DNA from: Pinibacter soli | GTDB taxonomy: Bacteria; Bacteroidota; Bacteroidia; Chitinophagales; Chitinophagaceae | Length of the DNA stretch: 64,000 bases | Direction: 5' to 3' | NCBI RefSeq assembly: GCF_029961145.1 | Contig: NZ_JASBRG010000001.1 | Location: 310,001 to 374,000, forward strand | Shown here: positions 9,125 through 17,754 of the stretch, in pieces | How positions within the stretch are numbered: position 1 is the first letter of the stretch | Layout of the letters: each line of letters begins with the position of its first letter | The notes under the pieces: model-generated | What the model was told of the DNA's origin: nothing | Seen by the model: the letters and a program-made list of their open reading frames with translations, nothing else | Databases searched by the model: none | Made by a program: the position numbers and the translations under genes

Positions 9125-10279
9125 TTATCTTGCTCCACCACTATTTCCTTTATCATCATTGTGTATCGCCGCCCCAGGCGATGCATTCATCATTAGCATT
9201 TGCTGTTGCTTATAATAAGACCATCCTTTATTCATGCTGCGCAAAGTGTCGTATGCGGGGTAAAATATTTTTCTACCTGTTGCGGAATCAAGGCCGGTTA
9301 AATTGAAATAATTTTTGCCTGGCGCTTCTTCGTGTAGCAGGTACCAGCAGATGGGTCGTTTCCAATGCATATTCGCCATCAGCTTCTCATACATACTTTT
9401 CATTGCCTGAGCTTTTTCCGCTTCATTGTTCAATCCTTTGTGCCCGAGTTTGCCAACAAAAAAACCTATCTCTGTTATCCATACAGGTAGATCATTTTTT
9501 GGTGCGGGCCATGTTTTCATCATGGCTTTAAAGCGCAGAAAGCTGTCTGTCACTTTATCGGGTGTGGTGGCATAGGGGTGATATGCCACTTCATCAAAAT
9601 ACTGATACGCTTGTTCAGCAGTTAGCCGTTTTACAAACGGTTCTGCCATATAGCTTGAAAGCCCGCCCAGCACCACCGTGGCGTTTGCATCCTGCAGCTT
9701 GATGGTGTTATAGGCCAACTTCAACCACTGTACATAATTGTGTACGCCCTTATTGTAAGGAGCCTCAGGGTCAACACTGCCCTGCCCGGCATTTTTACCA
9801 AGCTCCCAGTATCTTCCGTGGAGGTTGGGCTCATTATGAATTTCCCAATAATGAATGTTGTTTTTATAACGTGCCACCAGGAAAGCAAGCCTGGCTGAAT
9901 CCTTTAGTTGTTGCCCAGGTGTGCCGAGATCATTCTTCGGATATGATTTTTTATAAGCTGCAATTATTTTCACACCGGCATCATTGCAATGCTGCACCAA
10001 TAAATCAAGGGCCGCATCGGAGGAGTCGGAGCGAAAAAATACCCGTACCCATTTGATGCCTGCATGGGAAATATCCATCGCATCATCGTGCAGTGTATTG
10101 CCCCGCCAGCAATCATTATATGGCGCCCAAACAAGTCCCTTCCAATCCTGTTCTCCAAAATCTCTGGCAATATATGCTGAAGAAAAAATCTGCCGTTCTG
10201 TGCTTTTTGCAGCATGGTGCACACAACTTGCTACCATAGCAAGACAAAGGAGAAAGCATATTCCATTTTTTATCTTCAT
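9125..10279 (-). CDS. Lipoprotein clan GH-A glycosidase (GH39/GH5-like)
   Basis: This 384-residue protein starts with a lipoprotein signal (lipobox MVASC, Cys19), so it is probably membrane anchored and perhaps surface exposed. The body is a TIM-barrel hydrolase. WEIHNEPNLHG carries Glu150 as the expected acid/base, and PVWITEIGFFVG carries Glu270 as the expected nucleophile. Spacing and the IHNEPN form fit GH39 or unclassified GH5/GH39-like families; the exact family is uncertain. It lies between GH16 and the pyruvyl transferase-like gene, all in the same direction. A likely role is attack on the imported or surface-bound polysaccharide together with the GH16 enzyme. Confidence 0.8.
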   Translation of the reverse strand: MKIKNGICFLLCLAMVASCVHHAAKSTERQIFSSAYIARDFGEQDWKGLVWAPYNDCWRGNTLHDDAMDISHAGIKWVRVFFRSDSSDAALDLLVQHCNDAGVKIIAAYKKSYPKNDLGTPGQQLKDSARLAFLVARYKNNIHYWEIHNEPNLHGRYWELGKNAGQGSVDPEAPYNKGVHNYVQWLKLAYNTIKLQDANATVVLGGLSSYMAEPFVKRLTAEQAYQYFDEVAYHPYATTPDKVTDSFLRFKAMMKTWPAPKNDLPVWITEIGFFVGKLGHKGLNNEAEKAQAMKSMYEKLMANMHWKRPICWYLLHEEAPGKNYFNLTGLDSATGRKIFYPAYDTLRSMNKGWSYYKQQQMLMMNASPGAAIHNDDKGNSGGAR

Positions 10280-10305
10280 AATATTATTGCAAACAGTTCC
10301 TGTAC

Positions 10306-11106
10306 TTATGTTTTTTTCTTCATCTTATAAATTACTACCCAATCTATCTCCACTGTTCCTTTGGCATTGCCTTGCGGGCAAGCCATGTCCACACAGGATT
10401 CAGATTGCAATGTCATACGCATGGGCTTGGTGGGCACTTCATTTCTTTCCGATACGCCAAACACTTTATCATCCAATAAGAATACAACTTTCGAAGGTGT
10501 CCATTCGCAACTGAATACATGCCATTGACTCATGTCCACATCCGGCAGTTTGAATTTATCCTGCTGCCTGGGTGCTCCTTCAAAATGCATGAAGGCTGCG
10601 GAGCCATTATTTTTATGCCCTTCGGCAAAATCAATTTCACCATCGTTCCACTGATTGCTTTTCGGCCAAAGCAACCATGCGTATTTATAACCACTATCTG
10701 CCTGCCACCTGAACTTCACGCTCCACTTGCCATACAGCTGATTCAGATAAGCGCCACCCTGCATCGGACTGATGGCTGCGGTCATACTGATATTGTTTTC
10801 TACATGCAGGTTCTCCGTAAGTACCCCTTTGTTTACGCTGATCACTTTGGAGGGATAATATTTTCCTGTAGGCGGATTATTTGTTACACCCATACCGTCG
10901 TGATATACGCTCCATTTCTTTCGATAATGTTTTCCGGGAAATTCCCCAAGGGGCACCTCTTTCTCGAAGTCTTCCCGAAACACTTGCTCCCATTCATTCA
11001 AATGCCCTTTGGGTGCATTGTTCAGTGTATCGTGCAGGCTATTACCAAAACACCAGCTGCTGAACAAACATGCCAGGCCACCAAGCAGGATGTTGTTTTT
11101 TTTCAT
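10306..11106 (-). CDS. GH16 family endo-beta-glycanase
   Basis: This 266-residue secreted protein has a signal peptide (about 1-21). It carries the defining GH16 motif in DGEIDFAEG: Glu157 (nucleophile), Asp159 and Glu162 (acid/base), the E-x-D-x-x-E arrangement. Flanking strands LYGKWSVKFRWQ and WHVFSCEWTPSKVVFLLDD match the beta-jelly-roll of laminarinases, agarases and related enzymes. The family covers endo-cleavage of beta-1,3/1,4-glucans and beta-galactans, so the substrate is not fixed by sequence alone. It directly follows the second SusD gene (17-base gap) and is probably the endo-acting enzyme that starts depolymerisation. Confidence 0.9.
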   Translation of the reverse strand: MKKNNILLGGLACLFSSWCFGNSLHDTLNNAPKGHLNEWEQVFREDFEKEVPLGEFPGKHYRKKWSVYHDGMGVTNNPPTGKYYPSKVISVNKGVLTENLHVENNISMTAAISPMQGGAYLNQLYGKWSVKFRWQADSGYKYAWLLWPKSNQWNDGEIDFAEGHKNNGSAAFMHFEGAPRQQDKFKLPDVDMSQWHVFSCEWTPSKVVFLLDDKVFGVSERNEVPTKPMRMTLQSESCVDMACPQGNAKGTVEIDWVVIYKMKKKT

Positions 11107-11123
11107 AAGGAAAGTTTTATTGG

Positions 11124-12866
11124 TTAATAGCCCGGATTTTGCAATAGCGCCGGTGATTTGGATATCTCTGCCTGCAATATTGGAAAGAAATAATTTCGTT
11201 CCATGAATACATGTTGCGCGTAAAATGCAACAGGCACTTTTGAATATTTGTAACCTGCTCCCACTTTATCTATCTTAAGTGCCATCAATGTGATGTTCTG
11301 ATTTTCCATAGCCGTTTTCCATCGACGCACATCGAAATAACGATGGTCTTCCCACGCGAATTCCACCATCTTTTCATTTTGAATGCAGGCTCTCATTTGT
11401 TCTTTTGTCATACCAGCTTTAAGGCCATACATGCCATCTGCTCCCTCTATTATGCCCGCTCTTTTGCGAATCAGTTTCAACTGATCATATGCGGCGTTCA
11501 CATCGCCCAGTTCATTTTTTGCTTCCGCATAGTTCATCAATATTTCAGCATAGCGGATAAGGGGAATGCACCTTTCTGTGTTGCCACCGGCAGTTCCCGA
11601 AGTATTGTCATCCATCATTTTTCTCCAGAAATAACCTGTTGAATATGGAATGACACCAAAGCCATCTGTAGGTGCGCCATTGTAAGTATAGACAGGTTGT
11701 TTATTGCCCGTGCTGCCGAGATACCATGGGGTGCCATTGTAAATAAATGTGTACCCGAAACGCGGGTCGCGGTTAATGAACGGGTTGGTTGAATCAAAGC
11801 CGGATGCAGGATCTGTCAGGGCTTTACCATTGCTCATACCAAATGCCTCTGCAAGATTTTGTGAAGGCACTGCACGCGGCGTCCCTGCAAACGTGCTCCT
11901 GCTACGCGGTGCAAAATTTGTTTCCAGTACTTTGTTCAAGCCCTGCGTGCCGGTGAAAACAAACTCGGAATTTTTGCGCATGAGGAACACCTTTGAAAAG
12001 CCATATCCCGGCGCTGTTTTATTGTCTTCATACAAGGAGTAAATACCAAGATTCATTACGTCCTTCGCTGCATCTGCCGCTTTTTGCCAACGGGATTCAT
12101 CATAGTTTTCATAACCCACGAGCTTTCTTTGTGCTGGCGTTTGTCCGATATTGCCGCCATTAAACAAAGGACTTGCGGCATACAACAGTACACGTGATTT
12201 AATGCCCTTACATACCCCTTTGGTAACACGTCCGTAATCGGCAGCCTGTGCATATGCAAGCGGCAGATCATTGCTCACCTCATCCAGCTCGCTGTTGATA
12301 TAGTTCACACAATCTTCGTAACTGTCTCTTGGAATATTGAAATCATCAGTGGCTTCAAAAATGCGATCACCGATAAGGGGAACACCGCCAAAGTTTTTAA
12401 TAAGCACTGAATAATACCAGGCCCGCAGGCAACGTGCTTCGGCTTTTGTACGTTTCTTCAATTCGTCTGAGATGGGCGACTTGTCTACGTTTGCAAGGAA
12501 CACGTTTGCAGCACGTATACTGCTCCAGCCAGTGTACCACGCATTGCTGTAAGGGCCAGGTGTTAACGGGCTCAATGATGCTGTGGAAATAATCACGTAG
12601 TTGATTGTTGGTCCGGCATACGAGCCGTTGGCTTCATCGCCGCTTTCACCAAGCCCGGAATCGCTGTTCCATCGCCTCCATGAAAAAGTGTAATGCACCT
12701 GCGCGTATACACCTGCCAGGAAATCCATTGTTCTTGCGCTATCTGCAAACACAGTTTCTTTGGTAAGATCTGTTGTCGTTTTAGGATCAAGAATATCTAC
12801 TTTGGCACAGGAAAACATGCCTGCTGTTATTAATCCTATTATTATTGCGAAATATATTTTTTTCAT
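11124..12866 (-). CDS. SusD/RagB family outer-membrane glycan-binding lipoprotein (pair B)
   Basis: This 580-residue protein has a lipoprotein signal with Cys20 (AGMFSC). The N-terminal SusD-like domain contains LRAWYYSVLIKNFGGVPLI, the strongly conserved TPR helix of SusD proteins. The C-terminal RagB/SusD domain contains EILMNYAEAKNELGD and a VEFAWEDHRYFDVRRW block, both diagnostic. It pairs with the SusC immediately upstream and forms the lid that captures glycan over the SusC barrel. Its partner ends 53 bases before this start. It differs clearly from the SusD at 16.0-17.7 kb, so the two pairs probably bind different parts or sizes of the glycan. Confidence 0.95.
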   Translation of the reverse strand: MKKIYFAIIIGLITAGMFSCAKVDILDPKTTTDLTKETVFADSARTMDFLAGVYAQVHYTFSWRRWNSDSGLGESGDEANGSYAGPTINYVIISTASLSPLTPGPYSNAWYTGWSSIRAANVFLANVDKSPISDELKKRTKAEARCLRAWYYSVLIKNFGGVPLIGDRIFEATDDFNIPRDSYEDCVNYINSELDEVSNDLPLAYAQAADYGRVTKGVCKGIKSRVLLYAASPLFNGGNIGQTPAQRKLVGYENYDESRWQKAADAAKDVMNLGIYSLYEDNKTAPGYGFSKVFLMRKNSEFVFTGTQGLNKVLETNFAPRSRSTFAGTPRAVPSQNLAEAFGMSNGKALTDPASGFDSTNPFINRDPRFGYTFIYNGTPWYLGSTGNKQPVYTYNGAPTDGFGVIPYSTGYFWRKMMDDNTSGTAGGNTERCIPLIRYAEILMNYAEAKNELGDVNAAYDQLKLIRKRAGIIEGADGMYGLKAGMTKEQMRACIQNEKMVEFAWEDHRYFDVRRWKTAMENQNITLMALKIDKVGAGYKYSKVPVAFYAQHVFMERNYFFPILQAEISKSPALLQNPGY

Positions 12867-12919
12867 AAAAGCCTTTTGAAAGTTTATGGTTTGGTTATCT
12901 GCAGGTAGATTGTTTCTTT

Positions 12920-15900
12920 TCAGAATGACAACTGAATCCCTGCGTTATAAACCTTTTGTTGTGGATACGTACCATCGTTCAGTGTGCCTGAATTTGATTC
13001 CGGATCAATATCATATTTAAGATCACCTTTCAGCATCCAGGTTGCAAGGTTGTAACCATTTACATAGATCCTTGCGCCGGTGATCACCTTTGTTTTTTTG
13101 AGCAATGACTGACCAATAGAATAACTTAACTCCAGCGTTTTAAGTCTTACATAGTCAGCTCTTGTATACCAGTAATCAGAATTAAAACTGAGTGCATTAT
13201 TGACTGTTCCTTCAATAGAGGTCAATCTTGGAAAGCTTGGATCAGCATGGTTTTCAGGTGTCCATGAGTTCAGGTGTATCTGTCTGAAATTATTCTGGAA
13301 AGGATTTACTTCAGCAGAACCGCCTTGCAAACTGAAATTAAGTGCCCCCTGGAAAGTAGCAGAGAAGCTTATGTTTTTCCAGCTCACTCCCAGTGTTGTT
13401 CCTAAAATTGTGTTGGGCATATTCGGATAGCGCATTACGCGCTGGTCATTCTGATCAATGTTACCGTCACCATTCAGATCAGCATATTTCAGGTCGCCTG
13501 GTTGTACTTTTGTAGTAGATGGCTTTGCGCTTTTTGCGATATCTATTGAGTCGTTGTAGTAACCTGTAAAAGTATAGCCAACAATGCTGCCAACCGGGTT
13601 GCCCGTAAGTGCCAGCCATGGGTAAGCAGGCTGTGCTTCTGAGCGTTGCAGTACTTTATTTTTTGCAAAAGAAGCATTGGCATTGATATAGTAATTTACT
13701 TTTCCAATACTGTTGCGATATCGGATATCAATTTCATAACCTCTGTTTTCTACAATACCGATATTCACCGCATTGAGGTTGACACCCAGCATAGATGGTA
13801 TATCCTGGCGGGTAGTCAAAATATCATAACGATAGCGGTAAAAATAATCCGCTGTAAATGTTAGTTTGCCATTGAACATATTCATGTCCAAACCGATATT
13901 GCCGGAACGTTCTTTTTCCCATGTTACATCCGTACCAATCGCACCTTCTACAAGCGGTGTGTACGATGTGGGCGATTCACCGAAGGTATAAGTAGCTGTT
14001 CCGCGATTGTAATTTTGCTGGTATACATAGTTGCCACTTACAGTAAATTCATCGCTACCCATCAGGCCATAGGAACCTCTTAGCTTCAGCAGGTTAATGA
14101 AATGCAGTGCGCTGCTATTCTTAAAGAAATTTTCTTCAGAAACGTTCCAGCCCACAGATGCTGCAGGGAAGAATCCATATTGCGAGCCTTTGGCAAATTT
14201 GCTGGAGCCATTATAAGCACCGTTCAATTCAACGAGGTATTTCTTTTTAAAATCATATCCAGCTCTGAAAGTGATGCCACGAAAAGTAAGCGGCACATTG
14301 GCTCCGGCGATATTCTGGTACTGGTTCAGCAAGCCCAATCCATACACATGGTGCTTACCAAAATCGCGATCATATGCCAGCGCTATCTGCGTGTTTAATC
14401 GCCTGTAGCTAACGTTGGTAGGAATGTAGGTCATATTGAGCTTCTCCGGCCTGCTGATATTCGCGCCACCGATGTTAACTGGCGTATAGGTTTCTTTGTC
14501 TGCATTGTAATAATAAGACGGGAAGACGGCTCTTGTCAGATTTCTGCCGTATGAGTAGCGTGTGTTGTAACCCACGATACCTTTTATTGATAAGCCTTTT
14601 GTAACGAAGTCAAGCTTTTGCGTCAGCTTCACATTTACCAGCATATCGTTGGTATTTGTTCTTTCGTAACCGCCCCATGTAAGCCTGCCAACAATATTAT
14701 TGGTCACCAATTGAGGACTGTAACCATAGCTGCCGTCAGGATTGTAAACAGGATAAGCAAATGGTGGCAGCGTTTTATAATCGCGTAGTTCGAGGAAAAT
14801 ATTGTTGGTTCCTGTGCCATTCTTTCCTTCACTGTGTGGTTGATTTTGCTCGCTTAGGTTACCAGAAAGGTCTACATTCAGCGACAAGGTTTTTGTTAGC
14901 TGTGCATCCAGGTTGGTTCTGAAATTATATCTTTTGTAGTAAAAATTATTGTTCAGGTTTTCAGAAGACTTGAAGGAACGAACCGTTCCGTTTTGCCACA
15001 GGTAACCACCGGCAATAAAATATTTCACCTTGTCATTACCACCCTGTATATTAAGATTGGTGCGGTTTTGCAAGGTATATGGACGTAAAATTGTTTTCAG
15101 CCAATCTACATTGGGATGGTTGTATGGATCTGTACCATCTTTAAAAAGTTGCAGGTCAGTATCTGTAAAACGCGGGGTCATACCATCATTTGTAAGGGCA
15201 AGATTTGTGAGACGCGCCGCCTCATAGCTGTTTACATATTTTGGCAATTTGCTGGCCACCTGTGCACCTGTTTCATTGCGAATGGTGATAGTAGGCTTGC
15301 CGCTTTTGCCTCTTCTGGTAGTGATCAGGATTACACCATTGGCTCCCTTCACGCCATAGATAGATGTGGTTGCAGCATCTTTCAACACACTGATGGATTC
15401 TATCTGGTCAGGATCTATTTCGCTAAGCAGGCCAGGAAATTCTACATCATCAACTATGTACAAAGGATTACCACCGCCGCTTACGTAAGTGTTCACACCA
15501 CGTATGCGAATGCTGGCACCATCTGCACCGGGCTTGCCTGAGGTTTGTTGTGTAGTAACACCGGGCACGCGGCCCATTAATGCATTCTGTACGGATGCAG
15601 TAGGCGTCTGGCGCAGATCCGCGCCACTAATAGAACTTACCGCACCTGTGTTGGTGATCCTTCTTTGTTTGCCATAACCTACCACAATCACTTCATCAGT
15701 TCCTTTGCTATCTATGGTAAGCTTTATGGTAAGATTGGTTCCGTTTGCTTTTACTTCCCTGGTAAGATAGCTGACACTGCTAATGATAATAACGCCACTC
15801 TTTCCTTTCAATGTAAGAACGAATCGTCCGGCTTTATCAGTAGTAGAGCCGTTTTGAGGCAGGTCTTTCTCGTACACACTGGCGCCTTCCAGTGGTTCTT

Positions 15901-15985
15901 TATCACCCATTACTATGCCGCTCACCTGTTGCGCATAGCTGGATAGGGAGAAAAACACAAGTAGTATGGTAAGAATTTTTTTCAT
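12920..15985 (-). CDS. SusC/RagA family TonB-dependent transporter (pair B)
   Basis: This 1021-residue outer-membrane transporter has a signal peptide of about 18 residues (SSYAQ). A CarboxypepD_reg-like domain follows (about 20-95). Next come the conserved EVIVVGYGKQRR segment and the plug with SISVLKDAATTSIYGVKGANGVILITT (read as two adjacent blocks). The rest is a beta-barrel ending in the typical aromatic C-terminus AGIQLSF. It imports oligosaccharides using TonB energy, with the SusD encoded next. The upstream gap to SusD of pair A is 61 bases, so both pairs are likely on one transcript. Confidence 0.96.
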   Translation of the reverse strand: MKKILTILLVFFSLSSYAQQVSGIVMGDKEPLEGASVYEKDLPQNGSTTDKAGRFVLTLKGKSGVIIISSVSYLTREVKANGTNLTIKLTIDSKGTDEVIVVGYGKQRRITNTGAVSSISGADLRQTPTASVQNALMGRVPGVTTQQTSGKPGADGASIRIRGVNTYVSGGGNPLYIVDDVEFPGLLSEIDPDQIESISVLKDAATTSIYGVKGANGVILITTRRGKSGKPTITIRNETGAQVASKLPKYVNSYEAARLTNLALTNDGMTPRFTDTDLQLFKDGTDPYNHPNVDWLKTILRPYTLQNRTNLNIQGGNDKVKYFIAGGYLWQNGTVRSFKSSENLNNNFYYKRYNFRTNLDAQLTKTLSLNVDLSGNLSEQNQPHSEGKNGTGTNNIFLELRDYKTLPPFAYPVYNPDGSYGYSPQLVTNNIVGRLTWGGYERTNTNDMLVNVKLTQKLDFVTKGLSIKGIVGYNTRYSYGRNLTRAVFPSYYYNADKETYTPVNIGGANISRPEKLNMTYIPTNVSYRRLNTQIALAYDRDFGKHHVYGLGLLNQYQNIAGANVPLTFRGITFRAGYDFKKKYLVELNGAYNGSSKFAKGSQYGFFPAASVGWNVSEENFFKNSSALHFINLLKLRGSYGLMGSDEFTVSGNYVYQQNYNRGTATYTFGESPTSYTPLVEGAIGTDVTWEKERSGNIGLDMNMFNGKLTFTADYFYRYRYDILTTRQDIPSMLGVNLNAVNIGIVENRGYEIDIRYRNSIGKVNYYINANASFAKNKVLQRSEAQPAYPWLALTGNPVGSIVGYTFTGYYNDSIDIAKSAKPSTTKVQPGDLKYADLNGDGNIDQNDQRVMRYPNMPNTILGTTLGVSWKNISFSATFQGALNFSLQGGSAEVNPFQNNFRQIHLNSWTPENHADPSFPRLTSIEGTVNNALSFNSDYWYTRADYVRLKTLELSYSIGQSLLKKTKVITGARIYVNGYNLATWMLKGDLKYDIDPESNSGTLNDGTYPQQKVYNAGIQLSF

Positions 15986-16046
15986 TGGTCTGCAATATTT
16001 TGGTCGGGTGTATAGGTCTTGTTTCTAATTCGCTAAGGGCATGGTA

Positions 16047-17732
16047 TTACCAGCCGTAATTTTGTATGAGTTCCCTGTCTTTCATCAGCTCGCTGAATGG
16101 AATGGGATACAGGTACATTTTGTTGGCATCAAATACAGGTTGAAATACATCGAGCTTCTTATAGGTTGTTGCACCTGCAATGGCATCTTTTGTAATGATC
16201 AGTCCCGAAAGTTTTTTATTCATCACCACTTCTGCATCTTTCCATCTGCGGAGATCCCAATAGCGGTGTTCTTCAAAGGCCAGTTCCAGCCTTCGTTCCA
16301 GCTTAATGGCATCTCGCATCTCATCCTTGCTCATGTTGCTTTTTAATCCATACAATGAGGAAGTGCCCGCACTAATGCCTGCTCTTTTTCGAATATCCTT
16401 TAGTACCTGGTACACTTCTGTTGTGGCACCATCCATCTCGTTTTTTGCCTCTGCATAGTCAAGTAATATTTCTGCATACCTGAATATGTTGAAGTTGTGA
16501 TTCTGAACTGTAATGGAAGTAGAAGTGCTAAGGTTGCCCATGAACTTACGCAGGTAATAGCCTGTTCTGGTTTGAGTAAGGTTGCCGATATTGGGTTTAT
16601 CCAATCCGCCTTCAAACATTTCAAGGTTCCTGTTGAGCCATTTCACGCCGTTGTACAATACTGTATTGGCCAATCTTGGATCGCGGTTCGCATATTGGTT
16701 TTGCAATGAATACGTGGCCGATGCTGTAACAGGCGTTCCATCGATCATAGGAAACGCTTCTACAAGATCCTGCGTAGGGCTTGTGATTCCATTGCCCGTA
16801 GTGCCTGTGCGAAAACCAACAGGACCGTTGTTTACCTCTACATCATTGGAGGTTCCGCGTAAATAAGAAAGAATGTTTTCATTGCCTCTCCTATTGATAA
16901 ATATGTTGTTGAATGTAGGATCCAGTGAATATTTATTAAGGCTGATCACATCTTTGGCTGCTTGTGCAGCAAGCGCCCACCTGTTGGCATCATAGGTTGG
17001 ATAACCTGCCAGCTCTTTTTGAACAGCGCTTCCTTGCGATACAACTCCATTATACAAAGGACTTGCGGCATACAACAGCACTCTTGCTTTCAATGACAAC
17101 ACAGCGCCATTGGATATACGGCCGAAATCTGTTGTGGACAAAGGTTCCTGCTTTACCAAAGTTTTAATTGAATCGCATTCGCTTACGATATATTTGACAC
17201 ATTCCGCAAAACTGTTTCTTTTCAATTGCAAATTATCGGTGTACGTGTACACGCTATCACCTATCAATGGAACGCCGCCATATCTTTTTATTAGTTCGAA
17301 ATAAAACATGCTGCGCAAAAAACGTGCTTCTGCTTTCCAGTTAGGTACTTTAAGCGGAATAGGAACAATAGCCGCATTTTTCAAAAACAAATTAACCTTG
17401 TGTATGCCCGTAAAGTTCTTGTTCCATGCGTCATCGGGATGTGTGGCCGCACTGTTGATATTGCTCAGCGCAATGTATTCCACAGCCTGGTTGTATTGTG
17501 AAGAGATGGCATCATCCGTGGCTGCATCCAAAAAGTTGCCACCCACCCTGTTGAATCCATTTGGTAAGATGGAATAGATATTATTCAGCACCTGCTCCAC
17601 ATTGGTACCAACCGAATCTCTTGGGTCGAATACATAATCCTCGGTGTATTTTTCAAGCGGCACTTCGTTTAGTTGTTTGGAACAGCCTGCAAATCCGGCA
17701 GCCGCCAATAGAAGTAGTATGTAGTATTTCAT
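16047..17732 (-). CDS. SusD/RagB family outer-membrane glycan-binding lipoprotein (pair A)
   Basis: The start is set at the ATG at 17732; the frame extending to 17744 begins with TTG. The resulting lipoprotein signal MKYYILLLLAAAGFAGC has Cys17. Diagnostic SusD features are LRSMFYFELIKRYGGVPLI, EILLDYAEAKNEMDG and the C-terminal LAFEEHRYWDLRRWKDAEV block. Total length is about 561 residues, normal for the family. The ATG is about 22 bases after the stop of its SusC partner. It is the glycan-binding lid of the first transporter pair of the locus. Confidence 0.95.
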   Translation of the reverse strand: MKYYILLLLAAAGFAGCSKQLNEVPLEKYTEDYVFDPRDSVGTNVEQVLNNIYSILPNGFNRVGGNFLDAATDDAISSQYNQAVEYIALSNINSAATHPDDAWNKNFTGIHKVNLFLKNAAIVPIPLKVPNWKAEARFLRSMFYFELIKRYGGVPLIGDSVYTYTDNLQLKRNSFAECVKYIVSECDSIKTLVKQEPLSTTDFGRISNGAVLSLKARVLLYAASPLYNGVVSQGSAVQKELAGYPTYDANRWALAAQAAKDVISLNKYSLDPTFNNIFINRRGNENILSYLRGTSNDVEVNNGPVGFRTGTTGNGITSPTQDLVEAFPMIDGTPVTASATYSLQNQYANRDPRLANTVLYNGVKWLNRNLEMFEGGLDKPNIGNLTQTRTGYYLRKFMGNLSTSTSITVQNHNFNIFRYAEILLDYAEAKNEMDGATTEVYQVLKDIRKRAGISAGTSSLYGLKSNMSKDEMRDAIKLERRLELAFEEHRYWDLRRWKDAEVVMNKKLSGLIITKDAIAGATTYKKLDVFQPVFDANKMYLYPIPFSELMKDRELIQNYGW

Positions 17733-17754
17733 GAGTTCAAGCAATTTCTAAAAG

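Noticed and set aside
10519-11127. Plus-strand open frame of 202 codons
   Set aside because: Antisense to the GH16 gene, no recognisable features.
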